From positions 1 through 64,000 of the forward strand of contig JBIMKP010000014.1 of the NCBI GenBank assembly GCA_051861545.1: a DNA stretch of 64,000 bases. The letters are read 5' to 3'. Made by a program: the position numbers and the translations under genes. The stretch comes from CAISCU01 sp051861545. GTDB lineage: Bacteria; Bacteroidota; Bacteroidia; UKL13-3. This document shows, piece by piece, positions 44,693-53,471 of this stretch; position 1 is the first letter of the stretch; every line of letters begins with the position of its first letter. The notes below the pieces were generated by a model. It was not told the origin of the DNA. It was given only the letters and a program-made list of their open reading frames with translations, and ran no database searches.

Positions 44693-45534
44693 AATCTACA
44701 ATCAATATTATTTTTAATTAACTTTTTCTTTAAATCTTCAATTGAACAAGGCTCAAAAGTATGAAAACTTCTTTTTTGATTCAAAAACTCAACATTTCCT
44801 TCTATTGATGAAGCTTTTGAAACATTTGTCTTTATGTAATGATAATGAAATAATGAAGATACCATTGCAGAACTAACATTTCCACTTTTTAATACATCTA
44901 CAACTTGATCTTGATTCCCGGCACCGCCGTGTGCAATAACAGGAATTCCAACTAAATTTGTTATTTTGGACACTAAATCCAAATCAAATCCTTGTCCTGT
45001 TCCCTCTTTATCTACTGAAGTAATAACAATTTCTCCAGCACCTAATTCGGCAACTTTTTGTGCCCATTCAAAAACATCAATGCCTGTAAATTCTCTACCA
45101 TTATCTGTATATGCTAAATATCTACCACTGGTTTCTTTAATAGCCTCAATAGCAACAACAATCGTTGAAGAACCAAACATTCGAGATGCATCTTTTATTA
45201 AATTAGGATTCTTAATTACTGCAGTATTAAGACAAACTTTATCAGCACCTACCCTCAAGACCTCTTTGATATCCTGAATACTTCTTAACCCTCCGCCTAC
45301 GGTAATTGGAATAAATATACTTTTTGCTGTTTCGGAGATTATATCATGTAAACTATTTCTCTCATATAGAGAAGCTACAACATCCATAAACATTAATTCA
45401 TCAGCACCTTGCTCATAGTAGTATTTTGCAAAATCTGATGGTTTACCCAAAACCCTAAGACCTTCTAAATGAATCCCTTTTACAAGATTTGGCCCCTTAA
45501 TGTCCAATCTAGGTATTATTCTAACTGTTTTCAT
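44689..45534 (-). CDS. hisF: HisF-like ammonia channel/cyclase subunit
   Basis: 281-residue (beta/alpha)8 barrel of the HisF family. Asp11 in RLDIKGPNLVKG and Asp175 in TSVDKEGTGQG are present, while the position matching the second catalytic Asp130 of HisF reads Glu (VVAIE, 130). The protein also has an extra C-terminal tail of about 25 residues. Both points suggest it is not a working imidazole glycerol phosphate cyclase, but a channel that delivers ammonia to the amidotransferase at 42816. It overlaps legF upstream by 14 bases. Confidence 0.88.
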   Translation of the reverse strand: MKTVRIIPRLDIKGPNLVKGIHLEGLRVLGKPSDFAKYYYEQGADELMFMDVVASLYERNSLHDIISETAKSIFIPITVGGGLRSIQDIKEVLRVGADKVCLNTAVIKNPNLIKDASRMFGSSTIVVAIEAIKETSGRYLAYTDNGREFTGIDVFEWAQKVAELGAGEIVITSVDKEGTGQGFDLDLVSKITNLVGIPVIAHGGAGNQDQVVDVLKSGNVSSAMVSSLFHYHYIKTNVSKASSIEGNVEFLNQKRSFHTFEPCSIEDLKKKLIKNNIDCRL

Positions 45535-46210
45535 TATTTAAATAAAATTCTGCCAAAGTCCAATCTGCTAATGTATCAATATCAATACTATTTTCGTCGG
45601 ACATCACTAACTTTTTAATTCTTTTAAAATTCACCATCTCTGTTCTTTTTAAAGACTCAATGTTAATTAAATACATTGAACCATTAAAAGCATAAACATT
45701 TGGACAATCTTGCCTTCTTTTAAATTCACCAACCTTACTTTTCATTAATAGTCCATCAATAGATTCCTCATACAATGAAAAATATGGATTCTCTTTTGCC
45801 AACTTAACACTAACAATCATATCAGTATCACTATCAAAAATACTTTTAATCTTTTCAAAATCCTCCTTTTTTCTAAAAGGAGATGTAGGCTGCAATAAAA
45901 GAATTGCATCAAACCCCTTACCAATACTCTCATAAAATTTATATGCATGAATAATTACATCATAACTTGAAGCTGTATCGTTTGATAATTCTTCTGGCCT
46001 TATAAATGGAATTTTTATGCCTTTTAATTTTGCAATATTAATGACTTCTGGATCATTTGTAGAAATGCACAATTCATCTTCAAGATTCATATTTGATAAT
46101 GCAAAGTCTATGGAATATTCAATTAAAGGTTTATCCCCTAACAATTTAGTATTTTTGCCAGGCAATCCTTTTGACCCACTTCTAGCAGGTATTAGAAATA
46201 ATATTTTCAC
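45521..46210 (-). CDS. legF: CMP-legionaminic acid synthetase-like cytidylyltransferase
   Basis: 229-residue acylneuraminate cytidylyltransferase. The CTP-binding motif IPARSGSKGLPGKN (6-19) is intact, followed by STNDPEV and LLQPTSPFR. It activates a nonulosonic acid as CMP-sugar. With legI and legG alongside, legionaminic acid is favoured over sialic acid, and the PtmE gene that overlaps it by four bases strengthens that. Pseudaminic acid synthetase (PseF) is the alternative, but no PseG is seen. Confidence 0.9.
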   Translation of the reverse strand: MKILFLIPARSGSKGLPGKNTKLLGDKPLIEYSIDFALSNMNLEDELCISTNDPEVINIAKLKGIKIPFIRPEELSNDTASSYDVIIHAYKFYESIGKGFDAILLLQPTSPFRKKEDFEKIKSIFDSDTDMIVSVKLAKENPYFSLYEESIDGLLMKSKVGEFKRRQDCPNVYAFNGSMYLINIESLKRTEMVNFKRIKKLVMSDENSIDIDTLADWTLAEFYLNNENS

Positions 46211-47256
46211 TTAAAATTAACTTTACTTATATCAGTTTGTGCTCTTTCAAAGTCTTCATGTTTTCCAATATCCAACCAATATCCTGAAAATGGAATTGAA
46301 ATTACTTTATGATTATTTCGAATTAATTCTTCCATAAAGTCAGTTGCATTAAAGAATACATTCTGTGGAATATATTTTAGCATTTCTCGTTTCAATAAAT
46401 ATATACCGCCATTTGAATAATATGTATATATAGGTTTTTCTTTAAAACTTTTGACTTCACCATTTTCAGTTTCTAATACAGCATATGGTATACTAACTTG
46501 ATAGGGTATTGAAAGTATAGCTAAATCAGCTTCATGTTTAAGAAAATCTAAAAAAAATTGTTCATAATCTATATTTGTTAACAAATCAGAATTTGTAACT
46601 AACACATAATCATGTTTAAAATTTTTTATTTGAGAAACAGCACCAATAGTGCCTAATTTCTCTTTTTCCCAAACATATTCAATTGAAACATTCTTGTTAT
46701 TCCCAGAACCGAAATAACTTTCAATTTGATTTCCCAAATAATTTAAAGAAATCCAAAAATCATCAATACCAAACATTGCCAATCTATCTAGATTATGCTC
46801 CATAATTGGCTTATTCCCAACAACTAATAATGGCTTAGGTATTGTGTCAGTTAAAGGTTGTAACCGTTGCCCTCTTCCTCCTGCCATAATAACTGCATCT
46901 ATTGGCAAATAAGATTTGATATACCTAAAATTAATAATGTTGATGACTGTATTATCATCATCTAATACTGGAATTATTCTGTAATCATCTTCCCGAAATT
47001 TTATTATTTTCTGAATATCATATTCTGCCTTTTTAATAAATCTAGGATTAGGTTGAATAATATCATTTATTTTAGAATCAACCGTAAAATTATTTAATAA
47101 TCCTCTACGAACATCACCATCAGTTAGGGAACCGATTAATTTCCCATCAATATCAACAACAAATACAATAGCGTCTTGTGAAAGTTCATTTAAAACGCCA
47201 AGAGCTTGTTTAACAGTACTTCCACTGTAAATTAAATGTTCTTTATATGACCTCAT
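46207..47256 (-). CDS. ptmE: PtmE-like nucleotidyltransferase with CBS domains
   Basis: 349-residue protein with two N-terminal CBS repeats (about 5-118) and a nucleotidyltransferase domain starting at AVIMAGGRGQRLQPLTD (121-137). In Campylobacter PtmE forms GDP-glucosamine, the entry to the GDP-linked legionaminic route. Here the other known parts of a GDP route (PtmF/PtmA, GlmU-like) are absent and LegB acts on UDP-GlcNAc or GDP-GlcNAc, so the nucleotide cannot be settled. It overlaps legG by 14 bases. Confidence 0.88.
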   Translation of the reverse strand: MRSYKEHLIYSGSTVKQALGVLNELSQDAIVFVVDIDGKLIGSLTDGDVRRGLLNNFTVDSKINDIIQPNPRFIKKAEYDIQKIIKFREDDYRIIPVLDDDNTVINIINFRYIKSYLPIDAVIMAGGRGQRLQPLTDTIPKPLLVVGNKPIMEHNLDRLAMFGIDDFWISLNYLGNQIESYFGSGNNKNVSIEYVWEKEKLGTIGAVSQIKNFKHDYVLVTNSDLLTNIDYEQFFLDFLKHEADLAILSIPYQVSIPYAVLETENGEVKSFKEKPIYTYYSNGGIYLLKREMLKYIPQNVFFNATDFMEELIRNNHKVISIPFSGYWLDIGKHEDFERAQTDISKVNFK

Positions 47257-48355
47257 TAAATTGTTTAATTAAATTAACTATCAAGTCTGCGGAATTATTT
47301 TTGAAATATTTGTTAACTCCTTCGAAACTACCCTTTTGAAGAATTTGATAAGCAGATTCTAATATATCTTGCTCTAAAAATTTAGTATTAATAATATTTT
47401 CACTTTGTAATCTTCCTTTTTGTCTATCACCTACGTTAACAACATATTTACCAAATGTTGCAGCCTCTATAATACCACTTGAAGTATTACCAATTAAAAG
47501 TCTTGAATACTTCATTGCTGAAAAATAATTCTCCTTACCAAAATTTTCAATGCAAATTACTCTATTCGGAACTTCTTTCTTAATTTGCTCAATTTCTGCT
47601 CTATAAATAGAACCATTTGTATCTGCATTGGGCATTGTAATTATTAAAAATAATTTTGAAGACAATTTAATTAATGCTCTTCTCATCTCACTTGCAAATT
47701 TAATATTTGATTCTAAATTTAACGTTTCTGGATGAAATGTAATTAGCACAAAATCCTCATCTGGTATATTAAATTTTCTTAAAAAATCATCTTTAGGGAT
47801 TGGATTAAATTTTTCAATTTCATCTAAACTTAAAGATCCCACATTAAAAACATTATTTGCAATTCCTGTTAATTGAATGACCTTTTTCTTAAATTCTTCT
47901 GTTGAAGTAAAGTGCAATTTTGAGGCTAATGAAATTTGATGTCTATATACATTATCAATTGCACCTAAAGTTGTTTCCCCACCGTGAATATGCGCAAATT
48001 TCACATTAAATGGAATCCCAGCTTGAACCGCTGCGCTCATTTCAAAACGATCTCCTAAACTGAGCACAATATCATATTTATGGATTTGCCAAAAATCTGA
48101 AAACTTCAAAACAGTTAGGGCATAAGAGGTAGCAATTGCTTGCTCATCATCAAAAGAAATTAAAGAGGCTATACTGTGAATTTTTAAGAAATTCTGGTTT
48201 TCTATTTGTTTTAAAGTGAATCCATGCAATTTGGAAAGGTGAGTTCCAAATGCTATAATTTCTAAATTAAAAAAGTTATCATTATGTAACTTTTTTAACA
48301 ATGGTAAATAAATCCCAAAATCAGCTCTTGAACTTGTTAATACACCAATTTTCAT
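47243..48355 (-). CDS. legG: Hydrolysing NDP-sugar 2-epimerase (LegG/NeuC-like)
   Basis: 370-residue enzyme of the hydrolysing 2-epimerase family. The start IGVLTSSRADFGIYLPLLKK is the NeuC/LegG signature, with HIHGGETTLGAIDN and GNTSSGIIEA further on. LegG releases 2,4-diacetamido-2,4,6-trideoxymannose from the NDP-linked diamino sugar, the substrate for LegI. It differs from the non-hydrolysing CapG at 31747. Its start overlaps the legI stop by one base. Confidence 0.92.
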   Translation of the reverse strand: MKIGVLTSSRADFGIYLPLLKKLHNDNFFNLEIIAFGTHLSKLHGFTLKQIENQNFLKIHSIASLISFDDEQAIATSYALTVLKFSDFWQIHKYDIVLSLGDRFEMSAAVQAGIPFNVKFAHIHGGETTLGAIDNVYRHQISLASKLHFTSTEEFKKKVIQLTGIANNVFNVGSLSLDEIEKFNPIPKDDFLRKFNIPDEDFVLITFHPETLNLESNIKFASEMRRALIKLSSKLFLIITMPNADTNGSIYRAEIEQIKKEVPNRVICIENFGKENYFSAMKYSRLLIGNTSSGIIEAATFGKYVVNVGDRQKGRLQSENIINTKFLEQDILESAYQILQKGSFEGVNKYFKNNSADLIVNLIKQFNEVI

Positions 48356-49371
48356 TATATTAATTCAATTAAATCATCTTGGTTGAAATTCTTATGAGCA
48401 ATTTTACCAATAACTATATCCCATTTCATGGGAGAAATTCCTATACCCGGCCGTTTTGCGGTAATATTTAATTCTGTAAAAACTTCCCCCTTTTTTATTT
48501 GTCGCTTCGCAACTATACTTTTTCTAGCAATAATAATATTTTTAAGTTCACTTTCACTTGGCGTTTTTATTCCATTTCCCGAAAGAGCCAATTCTATGTT
48601 TCTGATTGATTTTACCATTTCTTTCAACTCATTTGGCTCTAATGAAGCTGCATGGTCTGGGCCAGGCAAATTCCTATCTATCGTAAAGTGTTTTTCAATA
48701 ATTGTAGCACCCAAAGCAACAGCAGCAATAGGTACTTCAATCCCTAAAGTATGGTCTGAATAGCCAATATTTACCTCATATTCTTTACTTATGCTTAACA
48801 TAGCATTTAGATTTACATCTTTCATTGGGGTTGGATATTCAGTATTACAATGCAAAATCGTGATTTTGTCTTTTGAAATCCCTTCTTCTAAAAAAATTTC
48901 TAAGGCATTACCAATTTCTTCCATATTAGACATTCCAGTAGAAATTATAAACTCCTCAAATAAAGATGCAGCTTTCCTTAAATAAGGTAAATTAGTAATT
49001 TCGCCACTAGGTATTTTCACAAGTTTCAACCCAATGTAAGATAAATATTCAAGAGATGGCAAATCAAAAGCAGTTGAGAAAAATCTAATTCTTTTTTCTT
49101 CACAATAATTAATTAACAGCTCATGCTCATGTCGCGACAACTCTAAACCTTTTAACATTACTAACTGAGAATCAAACTCTTTGCCTGTATTTTGAATTTG
49201 ATATTGTGCTTTTTTTGCTGATTTTGATACTAATTCCTCAGCTTTAAACGTTTGAAACTTAACATAATCAACACCAGCCTCAACAGCAACATCAATAAGT
49301 TTAAAGGCGTTTTTTATATCACCATTATGATTAACTCCGGCTTCTGCAATTATTATAACTTTTGAGTTCAT
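48355..49371 (-). CDS. legI: Legionaminic acid synthase (NeuB family)
   Basis: 338-residue nonulosonic acid synthase from the ATG at 49371. An upstream in-frame ATG (49404) lies within legH and adds a GWKSSKKNK stretch; the inner ATG gives the natural start MNSKVIIIAEAGVNHNGD. The NeuB barrel has IGYSDHTLGIEVPIAAVALGA, HFTIDRNLPGPDHAASL and the C-terminal SAF-like domain ending GIGISPM. It condenses phosphoenolpyruvate with the LegG product. The start overlaps the legH stop by one base (TAATG). SiaB or PseI are the alternatives; neighbours favour LegI. Confidence 0.93.
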   Translation of the reverse strand: MNSKVIIIAEAGVNHNGDIKNAFKLIDVAVEAGVDYVKFQTFKAEELVSKSAKKAQYQIQNTGKEFDSQLVMLKGLELSRHEHELLINYCEEKRIRFFSTAFDLPSLEYLSYIGLKLVKIPSGEITNLPYLRKAASLFEEFIISTGMSNMEEIGNALEIFLEEGISKDKITILHCNTEYPTPMKDVNLNAMLSISKEYEVNIGYSDHTLGIEVPIAAVALGATIIEKHFTIDRNLPGPDHAASLEPNELKEMVKSIRNIELALSGNGIKTPSESELKNIIIARKSIVAKRQIKKGEVFTELNITAKRPGIGISPMKWDIVIGKIAHKNFNQDDLIELI

Positions 49372-50000
49372 TATTTTATTTTTTTTGCTGGATTTCCAGC
49401 CCAAATTTCACTATCAGGTAAATTTTTTAATAATACACTACCAGCACCTAGAACACTATTTGTCCCTATTTTTAAATTCTGTTTGCAAACAGAATTTGCT
49501 CCTAAGAAACTTCCAGAACCAACTTTAACATTTCCAGCCAAAACAGCAGCAGGCGCAATATGAGCATAATCAGACACTTCGCATTCATGTTCTATTATTG
49601 CATTTGTATTAATTATAACGCCAATACCAATTTTAGCTTGAGCGTTTATTACCGCATTTTTTCCAATATATGTTGAATAACCTAAACTTGCTGAGTCCGA
49701 AATTTTTGCACTTTTATCAATGGCAACAAATTGTTTAAGTTTTAAAATTTCAAAATATTGAACCAATTTAATTCTAAGTTTATTGTCACCAACTGTTGGA
49801 AAAACTAAATCATTTTTAACTAATGGAATTAAATCTACTTCTTTTTCAAACCCCAAATAAGGTAAATTATATGGATTATTTTCAGCTTGTTTGAAATCAA
49901 AATAACCTTTTATAAGGTATTCTTGTTCTAACAATGTCTCTATTATTACATATGAATGGCCTGAATACCCAAAAATAAATACATTTTTATTATCTAACAC
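49371..50000 (-). CDS. legH: NeuD/LegH-like sugar acyltransferase
   Basis: 210-residue left-handed beta-helix acyltransferase, with an N-terminal nucleotide sugar-binding part (FIFGYSGHSYV) and hexapeptide repeats ending WAGNPAKKIK. LegH N-acetylates the 4-amino sugar made by LegC. The open frame begins with an ATG at 50042, but that lies 53 bases inside legC; the GTG at 50000 (start VLDNKNVFIFGYS) gives the family's normal beginning and 11 bases of overlap. The second NeuD-like gene is at 13499, so the two probably acylate different amino sugars. Confidence 0.85.
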   Translation of the reverse strand: MLDNKNVFIFGYSGHSYVIIETLLEQEYLIKGYFDFKQAENNPYNLPYLGFEKEVDLIPLVKNDLVFPTVGDNKLRIKLVQYFEILKLKQFVAIDKSAKISDSASLGYSTYIGKNAVINAQAKIGIGVIINTNAIIEHECEVSDYAHIAPAAVLAGNVKVGSGSFLGANSVCKQNLKIGTNSVLGAGSVLLKNLPDSEIWAGNPAKKIK

Positions 50001-51135
50001 TACTTGGAATATTAACAATTCTTTCTTCCAAAAACTCAGCATTTTGCTGACTATCTCTGTAACAATCTTTGTACATGGGCAGTCTGAACATTAACTGCCA
50101 AATAGGTCTAGTCATAACCTTACTGTCGTTTGAGGTTTTCAAGAATAAATCTCTTTCGTTTTTATTCTCTAATTCAACGCACATCAACCAATAATTTGCT
50201 TTAGTATTTTGTGTTTCGGTTCTAAACAAAATTCCATTTGTTTCGAAATAGCTTTTGTATCCAAGGGCTAAAGCTCGTTTATTTGCTAAAAAGGCATCTA
50301 ATTGCTCTAATTGAGCACAAGCTAAAGCGGCGTTTAAGTTTGGCATTCTATAATTATGTCCTAACTCATCGTGAACATATTCGTATGGGTGAGGAATTTT
50401 TGCTGTAGTCGTTAAATATTTACCCTTTTCAGCAAGCTTTACATTATTAGAAACAATTGCTCCACCGCCACCACAAGTAACTATTTTATTGCCATTAAAT
50501 GAAAAAACACCTAACTCACCAAAACTACCTGTATGTTTATTTTTATAGGTACTTCCTAATGATTCAGCAGCATCTTCAACTATTGGAATTCTCCATTTAT
50601 TACAAACCAGTAGTAGTTCGTCTAAATGAACAGGAAATCCAAATGTATGCATAGGAACACAAGCCGATATTTTACGATTTGTACTTTTATTGTAACATCC
50701 ATCTTCTCTAATTTCACCAAACTCTTCTAAAAAAGCTTCTACAGCTTTAGGCGAAAGTCCCATTGTATCTAAATCTACATCTAAAAAAACGGGATGAGCA
50801 TTATTATAGGCAATAGAATTTGCTGTGGCAACAAATGTTAAAGCTTGGGTAATTACCTCTGTGTTTGGTTTTACACCTGCCAATCGCAAAGCAACTTGAA
50901 GAGCTGCAGTTCCATTAACAACAGCAACTGCTTTTTGAGATTGAGCAATTGTAGCAATTAAAGTCTCAAACTGATCAACATATGCGCCAACAGATGATAC
51001 AAAAGTGGAATCAATTGTATCCATCAGATATTTTTTTTCATTACCCCCAAAATGCGGAACATGAAGAGGAATAAAATCTTGATGATTGTATTGCGTTTTT
51101 ATAAATTGAATTGCTTCTGTTATTTTAGAATTCAT
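49990..51135 (-). CDS. legC: LegC-family PLP aminotransferase
   Basis: 381-residue DegT-family aminotransferase with PLP lysine at 217 in SFNGNKIVTCGGGG, the VNGTAALQVALRL segment (about 73-85) and VEDAAESLGS. It adds the 4-amino group to the keto sugar made by LegB, from glutamate. The paralogue at 5859 shares the same motifs (SFNGNKI) but is clearly different in length and in the N-terminus. It lies nine bases after legB. Confidence 0.92.
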   Translation of the reverse strand: MNSKITEAIQFIKTQYNHQDFIPLHVPHFGGNEKKYLMDTIDSTFVSSVGAYVDQFETLIATIAQSQKAVAVVNGTAALQVALRLAGVKPNTEVITQALTFVATANSIAYNNAHPVFLDVDLDTMGLSPKAVEAFLEEFGEIREDGCYNKSTNRKISACVPMHTFGFPVHLDELLLVCNKWRIPIVEDAAESLGSTYKNKHTGSFGELGVFSFNGNKIVTCGGGGAIVSNNVKLAEKGKYLTTTAKIPHPYEYVHDELGHNYRMPNLNAALACAQLEQLDAFLANKRALALGYKSYFETNGILFRTETQNTKANYWLMCVELENKNERDLFLKTSNDSKVMTRPIWQLMFRLPMYKDCYRDSQQNAEFLEERIVNIPSSVR

Positions 51136-51144
51136 ATCTTAAGC

Positions 51145-52332
51145 TTACATTTTTGCATCCAAATATTTACCCGTTTCTTTATGACCAAAATTTGGAATCA
51201 TTTCAAAAAATAGGTTAACTATTTCTTCTTTGTTCCACTTTCCAGCTTTTTTTAAATCATTGATTACCTTAGTAAAATGTTCTAATTTATTATCCTGACT
51301 AACTAGTTCATTTTTAATAATTCCAAGATTTTCAAAACGGTTCATATCCAAGATTTCATCAGAAGTATAAAACTCCTCAAAATCTTTTTCTCCTGTAGTA
51401 TCACTATTTGTAAATAAACAAGGCCATTTACCCTCTTGCGGCAATGAGTTTATCATTAATCTAGCTTCCTCCTCTGTATTACATAAATAAGGCTCATAGC
51501 CTAAACTAGATAAATATTTAACTGCAATCTCAGCAAACGTTATCAAATGTAAACTTTCACTTAGTTTAGGAAAAAACACATCACGATTTTCTCCGAAAAT
51601 ACAAGACATAAGACATAATTCGCCTGATTCTTGCGGAACTACGAAATACCTTTTAATATCATTTGGGGCAACAATAGGTTGCCTTTTTTGAATCCGCTGA
51701 TTAAAGCCATGTAATAACGATCCATCTGAAAAAGCAACATTTGCAAAACGAGCTGTAGATATTGTAATTTCTTTACTTCTGCGCATCAAAAACATTTCCA
51801 TAATTCGTTTTGAAGCCCCCATCATATTAACAGGGTTTGCCGCTTTATCAGTAGAAACACAAAAATACTTCTTTGTTCCTTTTTGTATCGATTGTTGAAT
51901 GGTTTTATCTGTATTAAAGATATTTACATTAATCATTCTCATTAACGTAAAAGGATCTTTTTCAGAACGAACATGTTTTAGGGCAGATAAGTTCAAAACA
52001 TAATCATATTTTCCATCAGCTTCAATAAAAGCGTCATACTCTTCAGAACCAATATCTAAAGCAAAGGTTTGAAAATCACCATCTATATATCCAAATGAAC
52101 TTCTTATGTCTCTAACCAATTCAACCATGTTATTTTCACTAATATCAACAACATGAAGTTTTTGGGGATTTCGTTTAAAAATTTCTTTTGTAACTGCTTG
52201 TCCAATAGATCCTGCGCCGCCTAAGACCAAAAAAGATGAAGCTGTTACAATTTCAAAAAGCACATCTTGATTTAATTCTAAATCTCTATCAAAAAGTGTT
52301 TTATCTCTACCTATCAATTCAATAATATCCAT
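51145..52332 (-). CDS. legB: LegB-like UDP-GlcNAc 4,6-dehydratase (retaining)
   Basis: 395-residue extended SDR. The cofactor motif is LGGAGSIG (37-44); the active site region has STDKAANPVNMMGASKR (160-176) with Met in place of the usual Tyr before the catalytic Lys175, as in WbpM/PglF-type dehydratases. The substrate loop is FANVAFSDGSLLHGF. It yields a 4-keto-6-deoxy-hexose for LegC and possibly also for the PglE-like enzyme at 5859. It is not a CapE copy, which has a shorter frame and a different C-terminus. Confidence 0.92.
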   Translation of the reverse strand: MDIIELIGRDKTLFDRDLELNQDVLFEIVTASSFLVLGGAGSIGQAVTKEIFKRNPQKLHVVDISENNMVELVRDIRSSFGYIDGDFQTFALDIGSEEYDAFIEADGKYDYVLNLSALKHVRSEKDPFTLMRMINVNIFNTDKTIQQSIQKGTKKYFCVSTDKAANPVNMMGASKRIMEMFLMRRSKEITISTARFANVAFSDGSLLHGFNQRIQKRQPIVAPNDIKRYFVVPQESGELCLMSCIFGENRDVFFPKLSESLHLITFAEIAVKYLSSLGYEPYLCNTEEEARLMINSLPQEGKWPCLFTNSDTTGEKDFEEFYTSDEILDMNRFENLGIIKNELVSQDNKLEHFTKVINDLKKAGKWNKEEIVNLFFEMIPNFGHKETGKYLDAKM

Positions 52333-52334
52333 TT

Positions 52335-53471
52335 CTACTCAATTTGGCTAGTTATATCATGTCCTGCATGCTTTAAAAAAAGTTCACGCTGCATCAATTT
52401 TAAATCTGATAACATCATATCTTCTACAAGCATCTGCAAATCGAATTTAGGCTTCCAATTCAGTTGGGTTTGGCTTTTTGTAGGGTCACCAATCAATAAA
52501 TCTACTTCAGTTGGTCGAAAGTAACGAGGATCTACCGCAACTACTTCATCACCTATTTTAAGATTAGTTGAAATACTTTTTGATTTTAAAATTTCCAAAT
52601 TAAGTCCTTCAACAAATCCAACTTCACTTTCATTTTCACCTTTAAATGCAATACTGATACCAATTTCAGCAAATGCCATTTGCACAAACTTACGAATAGT
52701 GGTAGTAACACCTGTTGCAATTACATAATCTTCTGCTTTTTCTTGTTGTAAAATCAACCACATGGCCTCTACATAATCCTTTGCATGCCCCCAATCTCTT
52801 TGCGCATTTAAATTACCCAAATACAATTTATCCTGCATACCTAAAACTATCTTACTTGCAGCTCTAGTAATTTTTCTTGTAACAAAAGTTTCTCCCCTAT
52901 TAGGACTTTCGTGGTTAAAAAGAATACCATTACAAGCATACATATTGTAGGCCTCTCTGTAGTTAACAGTAATCCAATATCCATATAATTTTGCAACAGC
53001 ATAAGGTGAGCGTGGATAAAATGGTGTAGTTTCACTTTGAGGAACAGCTTGAACCAAACCATATAATTCAGATGTAGATGCTTGATAGATTTTAGTTTTA
53101 TTTGTTAGACCTAATAATCTAACAGCTTCTAAAATTCTCAAAGTTCCAATACCATCTGCATTAGCTGTATATTCAGGAGTTTCAAAACTTACATGCACAT
53201 GACTCATGGCTGCAAGGTTATAAATTTCATCAGGTTGAGTTTCCTGAATGATTCTAATTAAATTGGTACTATCTGTTAAATCACCATAATGCAACTTCAA
53301 TCTTAGGTGTTGCTCATGTGGATCTTGGTATAAATGGTCAATACGATCTGTATTGATTAAACTACTTCTTCTTTTTACCCCATGCACCATATAACCTTTG
53401 CTTAGAAGCAATTCTGCTAGGTAGGCACCATCTTGTCCGGTAATTCCGGTTATTAAAGCTACTTTTGTCAT
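52335..53471 (-). CDS. gmd: GDP-mannose 4,6-dehydratase
   Basis: 378-residue extended SDR. Its start ALITGITGQDGAYLAELLL (5-23) with TGxxGQDG, HYGDLTDSTNL, the NLAAMSHV segment, and YAVAKLYGYW with catalytic Tyr/Lys are those of Gmd. NHESPNRGETFVTRKI is the family signature for GDP-mannose. It makes GDP-4-keto-6-deoxy-mannose. It overlaps the fcl gene by four bases, the standard pair for GDP-L-fucose. Confidence 0.97.
   Translation of the reverse strand: MTKVALITGITGQDGAYLAELLLSKGYMVHGVKRRSSLINTDRIDHLYQDPHEQHLRLKLHYGDLTDSTNLIRIIQETQPDEIYNLAAMSHVHVSFETPEYTANADGIGTLRILEAVRLLGLTNKTKIYQASTSELYGLVQAVPQSETTPFYPRSPYAVAKLYGYWITVNYREAYNMYACNGILFNHESPNRGETFVTRKITRAASKIVLGMQDKLYLGNLNAQRDWGHAKDYVEAMWLILQQEKAEDYVIATGVTTTIRKFVQMAFAEIGISIAFKGENESEVGFVEGLNLEILKSKSISTNLKIGDEVVAVDPRYFRPTEVDLLIGDPTKSQTQLNWKPKFDLQMLVEDMMLSDLKLMQRELFLKHAGHDITSQIE

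Noticed and set aside
44033..45534. HisH and HisF as part of histidine synthesis
   Set aside because: No other his genes are near, the HisF position 130 is changed, and both genes overlap sugar genes.
49372..49404. Longer legI start at 49404
   Set aside because: The added GWKSSKKNK stretch lies in legH and precedes the natural NeuB start MNSKVIIIAEAGVNHNGD.
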